Assembly: GCF_003201355.1 (NCBI RefSeq)
Contig: NZ_QICL01000001.1
Location: forward strand, 549,177-613,176
Reading direction: 5' to 3'
DNA from: Indolivaga alginatilytica
Lineage (GTDB): Bacteria > Bacteroidota > Bacteroidia > Bacteroidales > Dysgonomonadaceae
DNA length: 64,000 nucleotides
The number at the start of each line of letters is the position of its first letter. Position 1 is the first letter of the stretch. Shown piece by piece: positions 25,246 through 37,692 of this stretch. The notes under the pieces are model-generated. The model was not told where the DNA came from. It did no database searches and saw only the letters and a list, made by a program, of their open reading frames with translations. Both the position numbers and the translations under genes were made by a program.

Positions 25246-26490
25246 ATGAAAATTTTCAAAAACAAACTCTTGCCACTTTCCATTGTGGGAATCATGGCTT
25301 TCTCATGTACTCCGAAGGCGGAAAAAGTAAAAGCCGAATTTATCGATCAGAATGTAGCATTCGCATCTGCCCAAACTCTAAAGATGCTCGAAAGTGTGGG
25401 TGAGCCAACAGGCAAAAACTATCCTCGTACGCTCGATCCCGAAGGTAAATTGGTAGTCACCAATATGTATGACTGGACTCCCGGCTTCTTCCCCGGATCG
25501 CTTTGGTATCTGTATGAACTTACGGGCGACAGCACATGGCGCAATCAGGCTGCAAAATGGACTGAAAGCCTAGAGCCTCTTAAAACTTTCACGGGTCATC
25601 ACGACTTGGGTTTTATGATGTATTGCAGTTACGGAAATGCTGAACGTTTGGCTCCTAAACCCGAATACAAAGATATTTTAATTCAGAGCGCTCAATCATT
25701 ATCGTCACGTTATAGCGATGTTACCAAATGTATAAAATCGTGGAATTATCGCAAGGGTTGGAACGATACTACTGAATGGTTCTATCCAGTTATTATAGAT
25801 AATATGATGAATTTGGAGATGTTGTTTTATGCTTCTAAAGTGAGTGGCGACAAACGTTACTACGATATTGCAGTGAGTCATGCCAACACAACATTAAAGA
25901 ATCATTTCAGAGACGATTTCAGTACTTATCACGTGGTAGATTACGATACCATTACGGGTGTAGTAAAAGATCAGGCAACTTGTCAGGGTTACAGCGACAA
26001 TTCAACTTGGTCGCGCGGACAAGCTTGGGCTATTTATGGCTATACAATGATGTATCGCGAAACAAAAGACTCTTCCTATCTTAATGCAGCTATCAAAGCA
26101 ACAGACTTTTATTTAAAGAACTTACCCGAAGATCTTGTACCTCTTTGGGATTTCAATGTGGGACAAGAAGGTTTTACACCTGAAGGAAAATCGTATGCAG
26201 TGGAATTCAAAGAAAAACTAAGGGATGCTTCGGCTGCGGCAGTAGTATGTTCGGGATTGTTTGAATTGGGTCAGCTCACAAATAACAAAGCCTATATCGA
26301 TTCGGCAACAAAGATGTTGAAAAGCTTGGCATCACCCAATTACAGAGCGACATTGGGTAACAATGGCAACTTCATTTTGATGCATAGTGTAGGAAGTATT
26401 CCTCACAAGAACGAAATTGATGTGCCTCTGACCTATGCCGATTATTACTTCTTGGAAGCGTTAGTAAGATATAAGAACCTGAAACAGTAA
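25246..26490 (+). CDS. GH88 unsaturated glucuronyl hydrolase (lipoprotein)
   Basis: A 414-residue protein with a lipobox (VGIMAFSC) and mature N-terminus CTPKAEK, so probably lipid-anchored. The GH88 alpha/alpha-barrel shows in YDWTPGFFPGSLWYLYE, HHDLGFMMYCSYG, VIIDNMMNLEMLFYAS with a catalytic Asp, and QGYSDNSTWSRGQAWAIYGY with the second. Enzymes of this family remove delta-4,5-unsaturated uronate from oligosaccharides left by lyases. The free product is the precursor of the KduI substrate, and kduI is 4 kb downstream. Positioned between DUF2264 and GH2 on the same strand. Confidence 0.92.
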   Translation: MKIFKNKLLPLSIVGIMAFSCTPKAEKVKAEFIDQNVAFASAQTLKMLESVGEPTGKNYPRTLDPEGKLVVTNMYDWTPGFFPGSLWYLYELTGDSTWRNQAAKWTESLEPLKTFTGHHDLGFMMYCSYGNAERLAPKPEYKDILIQSAQSLSSRYSDVTKCIKSWNYRKGWNDTTEWFYPVIIDNMMNLEMLFYASKVSGDKRYYDIAVSHANTTLKNHFRDDFSTYHVVDYDTITGVVKDQATCQGYSDNSTWSRGQAWAIYGYTMMYRETKDSSYLNAAIKATDFYLKNLPEDLVPLWDFNVGQEGFTPEGKSYAVEFKEKLRDASAAAVVCSGLFELGQLTNNKAYIDSATKMLKSLASPNYRATLGNNGNFILMHSVGSIPHKNEIDVPLTYADYYFLEALVRYKNLKQ

Positions 26491-26506
26491 AAGGATTTAC
26501 CATCGT

Positions 26507-26752
26507 AGGGTGTGTCAAAAGAGATTCAGCACACAGAATACACTGATATTATAGATTTTAGTACATCGTCCCTGTCCAGTCTTCGTTGTAGGGGCAGACC
26601 TGGGTGTCTGCCCGATATGAGGGCGAACACATAGGTTCGCCCCTACATCGCAAAAAAAATGCATCGTTGCGACTTAGCATTTAATATAGAAGTTCTGTGT
26701 CTTCTTTTGTTTCGGTGTAATCTGTGTTCTATTCAGCCTTTTGACACACCCT
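26507..26752. mobile_element. MITE-like element of 246 bp with 15-bp perfect terminal inverted repeats
   Basis: AGGGTGTGTCAAAAG at the left end is matched by its exact complement at the right end, and the similarity continues imperfectly for about 25 more bases (TTCAGCACACAG against CTGAATAGAACACAG). No transposase is encoded. The centre carries a nested double hairpin (26587-26647). I see no clear target-site duplication. It fills most of the gap between GH88 and GH2. Confidence 0.75.
26587..26647. repeat. Double hairpin core related to the type A repeat centre
   Basis: TGTAGGGG starts and its complement CCCCTACA ends the unit. Inside are GGGCAGACC...GTCTGCCC and GGGCGAAC...GTTCGCCC. Sequence and order match the centres at 5886 and 13567, but head and tail of those elements are absent. 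Confidence 0.8.
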
Positions 26753-26794
26753 CACGGCTATCATAATTATAATATATTTAATAAATTCACATAA

Positions 26795-30166
<3,372 letters not shown>

Positions 30167-30188
30167 ATTTATCATTCCGAAAATACCA

Positions 30189-30231
30189 AATAAGAGGTAA
30201 CATCCGCAAAGGTCTTACCTCTTATTTTATT
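30189..30231 (+). terminator. Terminator after the GH2 gene
   Basis: AATAAGAGGTAA pairs with TTACCTCTTATT around a loop of about 14 bases, followed by TTATTCTTT. It lies 23 bp beyond the stop codon. Confidence 0.85.
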
Positions 30232-30258
30232 CTTTACTTTTACTAATATCTTAACTAT

Positions 30259-30354
30259 AAGGTCGCAGACCTTTTTATTGCTTTGGCCGGGCATAACAAC
30301 CAGAGATAGTTATGCCGATAAATCATCGCATTAAATAGTTAGAATTACTTAAAA
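30259..30354 (+). repeat. Dispersed repeat, type B copy 2
   Basis: Head AAGGTCG-c-AGACCTT with T-run, hairpin arms GGCATAAC/GTTATGCC and tail CGCATTAAATAGTTAGAATT. It differs from the 12751 copy at only a few positions; one change (GCC against GCT at the stem base) exchanges a G-C for a G-T pair. Sits between the GH2 terminator and kduI. Confidence 0.9.
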
Positions 30355-30487
30355 GCTGGCTTCTACACCTCTTAGTCAATCACAACATCGGCTAATTTGT
30401 AAAGTGCGATATGCAAATTGGATATTTTTTGCTATCTTAGCACGAAGAAAAAGAGCATATTTATTAACTCTATTATAATTAATTAAA

Positions 30488-31330
30488 ATGAAAACAAGTA
30501 TAGAAGAACGCTGGGGGACGCATCCTGATGATGTCAAAAAATATGACACAGCACAGTTGCGTAAAGAATTTTTAGTTGAAAAGCTTTTCGATGCTGATTC
30601 GGTATTGATGACTTATACTCACAACGACCGTCTGATTATTGGTGGTGCACTACCCGTAAAAGAAGCATTGAAGCTGGAGACTGTTGATTTGATCCGCTCA
30701 GAGTATTTCTGTGAACGTCGCGAATTGGGTATTATCTGTATCGAAGGCGAAGGCTCGGTTACGGTAGACGGTACTGAATATCAGTTAACATTTAAAGACG
30801 CTGTTTATGTAGGTCGTGGTTCAAAAGAAGTTATCTTCAAGAGTAACGATAGCAGCAAACCGGCTAAATTTTACTTTGCATCATCTCCTGCACACAAAGC
30901 ATATCCTACTGCGCAAATTACATCCGAAATGCGTCGTACAAGAGACTTAGGAGTTAAAGCAACTTCTAACGAACGTTTGTTGAATCAAATTATCCTAAGC
31001 GAAATAGTACCTTGTTGCCAATTGCAAATAGGTATGACCGAGATTAAAGAAGGTAGCGTATGGAACACCATGCCTCCTCACACACACTCGCGTCGTATGG
31101 AAGCTTATTTCTACTTCAAAGTACCTGAGCAACAAGCAGTATGTCATTTCATGGGACAACCTCAGGAAACTCGTCATATTTTTATGGCTAACGAGCAAGC
31201 GGTTATCTCTCCATCGTGGTCTATCCACTCGGCAGCAGGCACAAGCAACTATACATTTATATGGGCTATGTGTGGCGAGAATCTTGATTATGATGATATG
31301 GATACTTTCACAGCAGATAAGCTAAGATAA
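30488..31330 (+). CDS. kduI: 5-dehydro-4-deoxy-D-glucuronate isomerase (KduI)
   Basis: This 280-residue cupin enzyme has the full KduI sequence type: an N-terminal SIEERWGTHPDDVKKYDTAQ, GGALPVKEALKLE, SEYFCERRELGIICIEGEG and the zinc site PPHTHSRRMEAYFYF with His198, His200 and Glu205, completed by His247 in PSWSIHSAAG. These match the E. coli ligands shifted by two. The cytoplasmic enzyme converts 5-keto-4-deoxyuronate to 2,5-diketo-3-deoxygluconate. It takes the product released by GH88-type hydrolases upstream. KduD and the later KDG steps are not in the window. Confidence 0.97.
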   Translation: MKTSIEERWGTHPDDVKKYDTAQLRKEFLVEKLFDADSVLMTYTHNDRLIIGGALPVKEALKLETVDLIRSEYFCERRELGIICIEGEGSVTVDGTEYQLTFKDAVYVGRGSKEVIFKSNDSSKPAKFYFASSPAHKAYPTAQITSEMRRTRDLGVKATSNERLLNQIILSEIVPCCQLQIGMTEIKEGSVWNTMPPHTHSRRMEAYFYFKVPEQQAVCHFMGQPQETRHIFMANEQAVISPSWSIHSAAGTSNYTFIWAMCGENLDYDDMDTFTADKLR

Positions 31331-31363
31331 GATCATACATTCTAAGCAATTAAATATAAAAAC

Positions 31364-31404
31364 AACAGCTCTTCGGAATAAATCCGAAGGGCTGTTATTT
31401 TTAT
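31364..31404 (+). terminator. Terminator of kduI
   Basis: AACAGCTCTTCGGA pairs with TCCGAAGGGCTGTT (one wobble) around ATAAA, then ATTTTTATT. It lies about 35 bp after the stop codon. Confidence 0.92.
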
Positions 31405-31486
31405 TATTCGCATCCTAAAATTTATAACGTGCTTTATATATCTTTACGAAAAAATATAGACAGAACTAATTGATCTATTTTCAACT

Positions 31487-32995
31487 ATGAATATAAAGAC
31501 CGGTATATTTTGGGCATTTATCATTGCAAAATTTATCATTCAGTATATCCTCATTAGTCCCGAATACGATTTGCATAGGGACGAATATCTGCATATCGAT
31601 CAGGCGTATCACCTTGCATGGGGATATGCATCCGTTCCACCACTTACATCGTGGCTTTCTTCTATTATTTTATTATTGGGCAAAAGCGAATTTGTTGTCA
31701 AACTTTTCCCTGCCCTCTTTGGAGCTTTAACGATAACAGTGGTATGGAAAACGATCGAAGAACTCAAAGGCAATTTATTTGCATTGGTATTGGGAGCCAC
31801 TGCAATTTTATTCTCTTCGCTTCTCCGCATCAATACACTTTATCAGCCAAACTCACTCGATATATTAATCTGGACTTCTTGCTATTTTGTTATTCTAAAA
31901 TATATAAATACTAAAGAAAGTAAACATCTCTATTTTCTGGCAATACTGTTTGCTGTTGGTTTTCTGAATAAATACAATATTGTTTTTCTAATATTGGGAT
32001 TGTTGCCTGCTCTCTTGCTTACCAACTTAAGGAAAGTATATACAAACAAGCATCTTTATTTTTCGGCAATTTTAGCATTGGTATTAATTCTGCCCAATTT
32101 AATATGGCAATACCAGAACGATTTTCCTGTTTTCAAGCATTTAGAAGAACTTACAAAAACTCAATTAGAAAACTCCAGCCGATTTACTTTTCTAAACGAA
32201 CAAATCATGTTCTTTTTAGGTTCGCTTTTTGTTATTCTGGCTGCTTTCACGGCATTTTTCATATACGAACCTTTCCGTAAATATCAGGTTTTCTTCTGGT
32301 CATTCTTATTTACATTATTAATATTCACTTACTTCAAAGCCAAAGGATATTATGCTATCGGCTTATATCCTATCCTTATTGCATTCGGCTCGGTTTATCT
32401 GTCGGTGCTGCTCAGCAAAGGCCGGAGAAGGTATTTGCAACCCGTTGCCATTATTATCCCCATACTTTTATTTATTCCTACATTAAGTTTCCTTTATCCC
32501 AATGTACCGCCATCGGTACTTGAAGAACGATACAAAGAAATGGGTCAACCTCGTTGGGAAGATGGAAAAGAACATCCTATACCTCAGGATTTTTCGGATA
32601 TGCTTGGATGGAAAGAAATGGCTCACAAGGTAGACAGTGCCTTAAATACCATTCAAGACAAAGAGCATACCCTCATCTTATGTAGCAATTACGGTGAAGC
32701 GGGGGCATTTAATTTTTATACGAAGAATAAGACTCATCAGGCAGTTTCATTTAATGCCGATTATATCAACTGGTTTGATTTGAGTAAAGAAATAAAAAAT
32801 ATAATTATGGTACACGATCTTACGGATAACGATCTGGATAGAGATAAAGAAAAACCATTGTTCGAAACTGTGGAGTATTTTGATGAAATAAGAACTCCCC
32901 TTGCTCGCGAGAAAGGTACAAGAATACATATTTTGAAAGATGCCAAAACCGACATTAATAAATTGATCTTACAAGAAATTGAAGAGAGGAAATGA
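31487..32995 (+). CDS. GT39-like (ArnT/PMT family) membrane glycosyltransferase
   Basis: The 502-residue protein has about ten transmembrane helices followed by a soluble C-terminal domain (from about 345). The first periplasmic loop carries LHRDEYLHIDQAYHLAWGY with the acidic residues typical of the GT-C/GT39 catalytic loop, followed by PPLTSWLSSI. Such enzymes transfer a sugar from a polyprenyl-phosphate carrier to lipid A, protein or polysaccharide. Donor and acceptor are unknown. The gene stands between the kduI terminator and the antiporter on the same strand. Confidence 0.85.
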   Translation: MNIKTGIFWAFIIAKFIIQYILISPEYDLHRDEYLHIDQAYHLAWGYASVPPLTSWLSSIILLLGKSEFVVKLFPALFGALTITVVWKTIEELKGNLFALVLGATAILFSSLLRINTLYQPNSLDILIWTSCYFVILKYINTKESKHLYFLAILFAVGFLNKYNIVFLILGLLPALLLTNLRKVYTNKHLYFSAILALVLILPNLIWQYQNDFPVFKHLEELTKTQLENSSRFTFLNEQIMFFLGSLFVILAAFTAFFIYEPFRKYQVFFWSFLFTLLIFTYFKAKGYYAIGLYPILIAFGSVYLSVLLSKGRRRYLQPVAIIIPILLFIPTLSFLYPNVPPSVLEERYKEMGQPRWEDGKEHPIPQDFSDMLGWKEMAHKVDSALNTIQDKEHTLILCSNYGEAGAFNFYTKNKTHQAVSFNADYINWFDLSKEIKNIIMVHDLTDNDLDRDKEKPLFETVEYFDEIRTPLAREKGTRIHILKDAKTDINKLILQEIEERK

Positions 32996-33137
32996 TTGCA
33001 GCTTAATACAATTTCATCCCATCAAATCATACACAAGCGATACATTACGCATAATGTCGAGACTGAATATTTCATCGAATTTCGCGTTTCTATTAACGTT
33101 ATGCCACCGAATCTGTGGTTTTTCGCTCCTTTTTCGC

Positions 33138-33145
33138 TATATTTG
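33138..33145 (+). promoter_or_regulatory. Candidate -7 box for the CPA2 antiporter gene
   Basis: TATATTTG fits TAnnTTTG and lies 51 bp before the ATG at 33197. A T-rich stretch occupies the -33 position but without exact TTTG. Confidence 0.5.
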
Positions 33146-33196
33146 CTTGAAAGCAGTCTAACTTAAAGACAAACGCTAAAAAAGAAATAAAATTCT

Positions 33197-35452
33197 ATGT
33201 CGCATCTTCCACCTTTAGTAAGTGATTTGGCTCTTATTCTCATTACAGCCGGAATAGTAACTATATTATTCAAACTCTTAAAACAGCCTGTTGTATTAGG
33301 CTATATAGTCGCAGGATTTTTAATAAGTCCGCACTTTGTACTTTTCCCATCGGTAGCTGATATAGGCAACATAAGTACTTGGGCAGAAATTGGAGTTATA
33401 TTCCTCCTCTTTGCTCTCGGACTCGAATTTAGTTTCAAGAAACTCATCGATGTAGGAGGAACCGCCTCCATTGCCACCCTCATAAATATGGGGTCGATGA
33501 TAGCCATCGGTTATGTAATTGGGCAATTGATGGGTTGGACTCAAATGGAAAGTGTATTCCTCGGAGGAATGCTCTCCATGTCATCCACCACGATAATAAT
33601 AAAGGCATTCAACGATATGAAGTTGCAAAAGAAAAAGTTTGCAAACATCGTATTCGGGATGCTTATAGTCGAAGATCTCGCCGCCATACTCATGATGGTA
33701 CTCTTGTCAACCGTGGCAGGAAGCAGTGATATTGAAGGTGCCGGCTTACTCGAAAACGTGCTTAAGCTGGTATTCTTTATGATGATTTGGTTTGTGGTGG
33801 GTATTTATCTTATCCCTACTTTCCTTAAGAAATTAAAGAAACACCTCAACGACGAGACTCTTGTTATTATAGCCGTCGGCTTATGCCTTGGTATGGTACT
33901 ATTTGCCGATACAGTTGGTTTTTCGGCAGCATTGGGAGCCTTTATTATGGGATCGATACTTGCAGAAACCATAGAGTCAAAACATATTGAACATCTTATA
34001 GAACCCATCAAAAACCTGTTTGGTGCAGTCTTTTTTGTTTCGGTTGGTATGATGATAGTTCCAAGCATAGTAATCGAATATGCGATACCCATTCTACTCC
34101 TCACCGTAGTAGTTCTTGTAGGGCGTGTAATCTTTGCCTCGCTCGGGGTTCTGGCTTCGGGTGAAGGGTTGAAAGTATCTATACAAGCAGGTTTCAGTTT
34201 GGCACAGATAGGTGAGTTTTCATTTATCATAGCTACACTTGGTATGCAATTAGGGGTTATCAGTAGTTTTATTTACCCCATAATAGTAGCGGTGTCGGTA
34301 GTTACTACATTTACGACTCCCTACTTTATAAAAGTATCAACACCCGTATATGAAGCTCTCGAAAGAAGAATACCTCCGAAGTGGGAAAAACTGATTACGG
34401 GTTATGCTTCATCGAATCGTAAAACTGTCAACAGACAAAATGATTGGAATGTTTTACTTAAGAAAGTAATCACAACAGTAGCCATCTATTTTGTATTATC
34501 GCTCGCTATATTCTTCACTTGTAGAGAATTATTATACTGGCCTGTTATGAGCTATATCCCCAATCTGGGTGGGCGTATCGCTGCGGCAATAATAACTCTA
34601 CTACTCATGGGACCGTTTATGCGTGCCATAATGAAGAATAACAGTAAAACGGAAGAGCACGAAAGATTGTGGAAAGACAGCCATTTTAACAAAGGGGCAC
34701 TTATTGCTCTCAACCTGTTGAGAATAGCGCTCTGCGTTACTCTTATCCTGATGGTACTTATACCTCTGTTCCCAAGAGCTACGGGTCTTCTGTTGGTTAC
34801 CTCGGTGGTGATAGCTATCGGAATTACTTTCTTTCAAGGCTTTAAGAAGCAAACCAATAGAATGGAGAAACAGTTTCTTGAAAATCTGAACGACAAAGAA
34901 TTGGCTGAAGATCTGGAGGGTACTATCAACCAACAAGTAAAGAACGATCTGCTGAATAAGAATATCCATTTAGAAGAGATCGAAGTTCCACAAAACTCTC
35001 CCCGTATAGGGAAGACGTTGGCTGAACTCAATTTCAGACAAACAACGGGAGTAGATATTGTAAGTATCATTCGTGGCGATCTCAAAATAAATATACCCGA
35101 TCCCAACGAATACATTTATCCGTTTGATAAGCTTATTGTAGCAGGAACCGACGAAGAACTGCAAACATTTATGTCGACACTCGAAGAAAAGAGACTTGAA
35201 CAACATACCGATACTCAATATCAGATCAGCCTGACACAATTCGAGCTGGAAGAGGGTTGTTCGTTGATCGGCAAAAAGATCAAAGATTCTCAGATCAGGG
35301 AGAAAACAGCAACCATGATTATCGGTATAGACAGGAATGATGAATCGATCACCAATATTTCGGCAGACACTATCCTCGAAGCAGGTGACATATTATGGCT
35401 TGCAGGTGAGCAGGATAAGCTCGATAATTTTGAGAAAAATATAAATACATAA
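33197..35452 (+). CDS. CPA2-family monovalent cation:proton antiporter with RCK_C domains
   Basis: The 751-residue protein begins with a Kef/NhaP2-like membrane domain of about twelve helices (LLKQPVVLGYIVAGFLISP, EIGVIFLLFALGLEFSFKK, GMLSMSSTTIIIKAFNDM, LIVEDLAAILMMVLLS). A second hydrophobic section follows (about 425-545), then two TrkA-C/RCK_C domains: IEVPQNSPRIGKTLAELNF and FELEEGCSLIGKKIKDSQI, the second closing with DILWLAGEQDKL. It exchanges K+ or Na+ for protons at the inner membrane, probably gated by ligand binding to the RCK_C domains. Confidence 0.92.
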   Translation: MSHLPPLVSDLALILITAGIVTILFKLLKQPVVLGYIVAGFLISPHFVLFPSVADIGNISTWAEIGVIFLLFALGLEFSFKKLIDVGGTASIATLINMGSMIAIGYVIGQLMGWTQMESVFLGGMLSMSSTTIIIKAFNDMKLQKKKFANIVFGMLIVEDLAAILMMVLLSTVAGSSDIEGAGLLENVLKLVFFMMIWFVVGIYLIPTFLKKLKKHLNDETLVIIAVGLCLGMVLFADTVGFSAALGAFIMGSILAETIESKHIEHLIEPIKNLFGAVFFVSVGMMIVPSIVIEYAIPILLLTVVVLVGRVIFASLGVLASGEGLKVSIQAGFSLAQIGEFSFIIATLGMQLGVISSFIYPIIVAVSVVTTFTTPYFIKVSTPVYEALERRIPPKWEKLITGYASSNRKTVNRQNDWNVLLKKVITTVAIYFVLSLAIFFTCRELLYWPVMSYIPNLGGRIAAAIITLLLMGPFMRAIMKNNSKTEEHERLWKDSHFNKGALIALNLLRIALCVTLILMVLIPLFPRATGLLLVTSVVIAIGITFFQGFKKQTNRMEKQFLENLNDKELAEDLEGTINQQVKNDLLNKNIHLEEIEVPQNSPRIGKTLAELNFRQTTGVDIVSIIRGDLKINIPDPNEYIYPFDKLIVAGTDEELQTFMSTLEEKRLEQHTDTQYQISLTQFELEEGCSLIGKKIKDSQIREKTATMIIGIDRNDESITNISADTILEAGDILWLAGEQDKLDNFEKNINT

Positions 35453-35479
35453 GATTTTCTCTGATACAAAAATAAAGAT

Positions 35480-35512
35480 GGCTGTCTCTTCTCGAAAAGA
35501 CAGCCTGTTTTA
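35480..35512 (+). terminator. Terminator after the antiporter
   Basis: GGCTGTCT pairs with AGACAGCC around a 10-base loop and is followed by TGTTTTAT, 28 bp after the stop codon. Confidence 0.85.
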
Positions 35513-35817
35513 TATACAAATAATACACTTACACAGTAAAATCCTTTTTAGAAAAGTGGCTGTGCAAAGGTGGTTGTTTATTTGGATAACCTTTTTCACA
35601 GGTCCAATTGTGATGAAACACATTGAACTTTGCCCTAAAAGTACTGATAATAAAGGAATTTCAACAAAAAAAACAGAGTAATTTTTTGTGCAAAAAATCA
35701 GCTGCCCATTGGCATTTTCAAATTGAGAAAAAAAAGCCGTATCAACAACTGATCTAGTCTAAATTGCTGCTGTTTTTGATTCTTTTATCTATACTAAAAA
35801 GCATAAATAATCTTAGT
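35513..35817. other. Noncoding gap before the orphan portal gene
   Basis: About 300 bp of AT-rich sequence with stop codons in all frames at short intervals. I see no att-like direct repeat, integrase remnant or tRNA fragment. A short open frame (35478-35681) overlaps the terminator stem and is not convincing. Confidence 0.5.
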
Positions 35818-36966
35818 ATGAAGAATAAAAAGCAAATGGGATATTCCGTTATCAATCTGTCGGCAAACGTTGCGACCTACCCTACTTTTACCCGTAATAC
35901 ACGGGGATGGATCAATTATGGACATGACAATAACCTGCCTCAATCTATTATTGATTTGAATAACGAATCGGCTGTTAATAAATCTATTATAGAAAATAAA
36001 GTAGTCTATATTTGTGGAGCCGGAATAGACGATACATTATATTGCGGTCAGCCCAACACGAATGAAGACTGGGACACTCTCATCGAAAAGATCGCCAAAG
36101 ATTATACTACTTTTGGCGGCTTTTGTTTTCAGGTAGTGGTGAATAAGAATGGAGCAAATGTGAGTTTATTTCATACCGATTTCAGTAAAATACGTGTAGG
36201 TGAAACTAATGAATATGGTATCCCTCTCAGCTTTTACATTTCCAATGACTGGCGGAAAACCAGCGGACAATATGCTCCGAATCAGATAAAAGCATATGCC
36301 TCGGAGGAACTTCAACAGGGGGTGCCTTACCTTTATTATTACAAGGATTATGAGCCAAGTCTCGATTATTATCCTGTGCCTCATTACTTTTCGGCTCTCA
36401 ACTACATTGAGGCAGATGGTTTGTTAGGCAAATTTTACCGCAATTCTATCAATAATGGTTTTACACCTTCTGTTATCATTACCATTCCGAGCAATCCGAG
36501 TGAAGAGGCAAAACAGCAATTCAATAAAGACATGACGGCATCTTTTGCGGGAACTAACGGTGCTAATTCTATTGTTGTATTATATGGCGAGAGTCAGGAT
36601 ATTAAACCCGAGGTCACCTCTTTCTCGGCAAGTGAAAATGCTGATTTATACAACAATGTGAATGAGGTTATTTTTCAGAAAATTATATCGGCTCACAGGC
36701 TATCGTCTCCTACTCTGGCAGGAATTTCGGGTTCGGGAAATTTAAGTGGAAACGCAAGCGAAATCATCAACTCGTTTATCCTGTACAATTATACGGTTAT
36801 TCATAAACTGAGACGTAAAATTCTGGACACGCTTAATATTTTTGCGATAAACAACGGATACAAGAAACTAGCCATAAAAGAACTGGAAGTTATTCCGGCA
36901 ATAAAAGAATACGAGAATAGAGATAGCCAAGCTTCCTCAAACACAGAACCGACTCCAACTATCTAA
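35818..36966 (+). CDS. Phage portal protein (Bacteroidetes phage type)
   Basis: A 382-residue protein from ATG 35818 (MKNKKQMGYSVINLS); an upstream frame extension to 35764 is a hydrophobic artefact. The N-terminal WINYGHDNNLPQSIIDLNNE, SIIENKVVYICGAGID and DYTTFGGFCFQVVVNKNG segments, then FNKDMTASFAGTNGANSIVV and a late helix with AGISGSGNLSGNASEII, are typical of portal proteins of Bacteroidetes siphovirus-like phages. A portal forms the DNA entry ring of the capsid. It is followed 42 bp later by a connector gene, but there is no terminase or capsid gene nearby. Confidence 0.8.
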   Translation: MKNKKQMGYSVINLSANVATYPTFTRNTRGWINYGHDNNLPQSIIDLNNESAVNKSIIENKVVYICGAGIDDTLYCGQPNTNEDWDTLIEKIAKDYTTFGGFCFQVVVNKNGANVSLFHTDFSKIRVGETNEYGIPLSFYISNDWRKTSGQYAPNQIKAYASEELQQGVPYLYYYKDYEPSLDYYPVPHYFSALNYIEADGLLGKFYRNSINNGFTPSVIITIPSNPSEEAKQQFNKDMTASFAGTNGANSIVVLYGESQDIKPEVTSFSASENADLYNNVNEVIFQKIISAHRLSSPTLAGISGSGNLSGNASEIINSFILYNYTVIHKLRRKILDTLNIFAINNGYKKLAIKELEVIPAIKEYENRDSQASSNTEPTPTI

Positions 36967-37008
36967 GTCGAAAACAGGACTCCAACCTTTAAACAAAATT
37001 ACAAACCG

Positions 37009-37524
37009 ATGTATACACCGATAACATTAATAAATGAAGAGCTTTTTAAGCTGCACTCGCCCATCACGGGGAATACCGATCTCACAGAATTTGTTCCTTA
37101 TCTATCTATTGCTCAGGAATTGTATATCGCACCGATATTGGGCGAATCGCTAATGAGTGAATTGAAAGAGCAGATTGCTCAAAACTCATTAACCGAGAGC
37201 AATGGAGATTTGATCGTGAAGATTGCTCCCGCCTTATCGTTCTTTTCTATCTATCAGGGATTACCTTTTCATTGGGCAACTATCGTGAATAAAGGTATAA
37301 CGATTCGCGAAAGTGAAAATAGCAAGGGCATAGACATTAAGGATGTGGCTCAACTCCGCCGTTGGATTCGTGATGATGCCGAAATTTTTGTTGGCTTACT
37401 TGCTGATTTTTTATGTTCTTGTAAGGATAATTATCCTCTCTGGAAACCCGACCGAGATTATTGTTCTTCGTGCAATCAGCAATCCACTCATTTCGATAGT
37501 GGATTTTATTTTCCAAAGCCTTAA
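37009..37524 (+). CDS. DUF6712-like phage head-tail connector protein
   Basis: This 171-residue protein shows the conserved pattern of small phage connector proteins of Bacteroidetes: EFVPYLSIAQELYIAPILGE near the N-terminus, LSFFSIYQGLPFHWATIVN, GITIRESENSKGIDIKDVA, and the C-terminal Cys-containing YCSSCNQQ segment. It follows the portal gene on the same strand and ends in a strong terminator. With the portal it forms a two-gene packaging/head fragment; nothing else of a phage is present at this site. Confidence 0.75.
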   Translation: MYTPITLINEELFKLHSPITGNTDLTEFVPYLSIAQELYIAPILGESLMSELKEQIAQNSLTESNGDLIVKIAPALSFFSIYQGLPFHWATIVNKGITIRESENSKGIDIKDVAQLRRWIRDDAEIFVGLLADFLCSCKDNYPLWKPDRDYCSSCNQQSTHFDSGFYFPKP

Positions 37525-37527
37525 AAT

Positions 37528-37565
37528 AAAAAGCACAAGTAAATAGTTTACTTGTGCTTTTTTTC
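37528..37565 (+). terminator. Terminator of the portal-connector pair
   Basis: AAAAAGCACAAGTAAA pairs with TTTACTTGTGCTTTTT around TAG, followed by more T residues. The stem begins four bases after the connector stop codon. Confidence 0.95.
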
Positions 37566-37619
37566 TGAATTAGAGATTCTACCCCTTTAGATTCACCTCT
37601 TTTTTCGAAAACTAAAATT

Positions 37620-37647
37620 TTTGAACCAAACAAAATCGTTATCTTTG
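37620..37647 (+). promoter_or_regulatory. Bacteroidetes promoter of the MFS-transporter leader
   Basis: TTTG (37620-37623) and TATCTTTG (37640-37647) are separated by 16 bases and match the -33/-7 consensus. Transcription would start near 37654, about 285 bases before the MFS start codon, so a long leader is implied. Confidence 0.6.
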
Positions 37648-37651
37648 CACC

Positions 37652-37692
37652 ACTCTAAATGCAATACATATTTGATGCAATGCTTTTAGAGT
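37652..37692 (+). other. Leader hairpin at the 5' end of the predicted MFS transcript
   Basis: ACTCTAAA pairs with TTTTAGAGT over an AT-rich loop with internal TGCAA repeats; this would be the first element of the transcript from the promoter at 37620. A second short stem (GTTTTG/CAAAAC) follows at about 37702-37734. The stretch 37693-37900 has no gene that I can support. It could be a regulatory leader or a separate small RNA. Confidence 0.4.

Noticed and set aside
35478..35681. Open frame of 67 codons after the antiporter
   Set aside because: It starts inside the terminator stem, has no family-like pattern and no supporting context.
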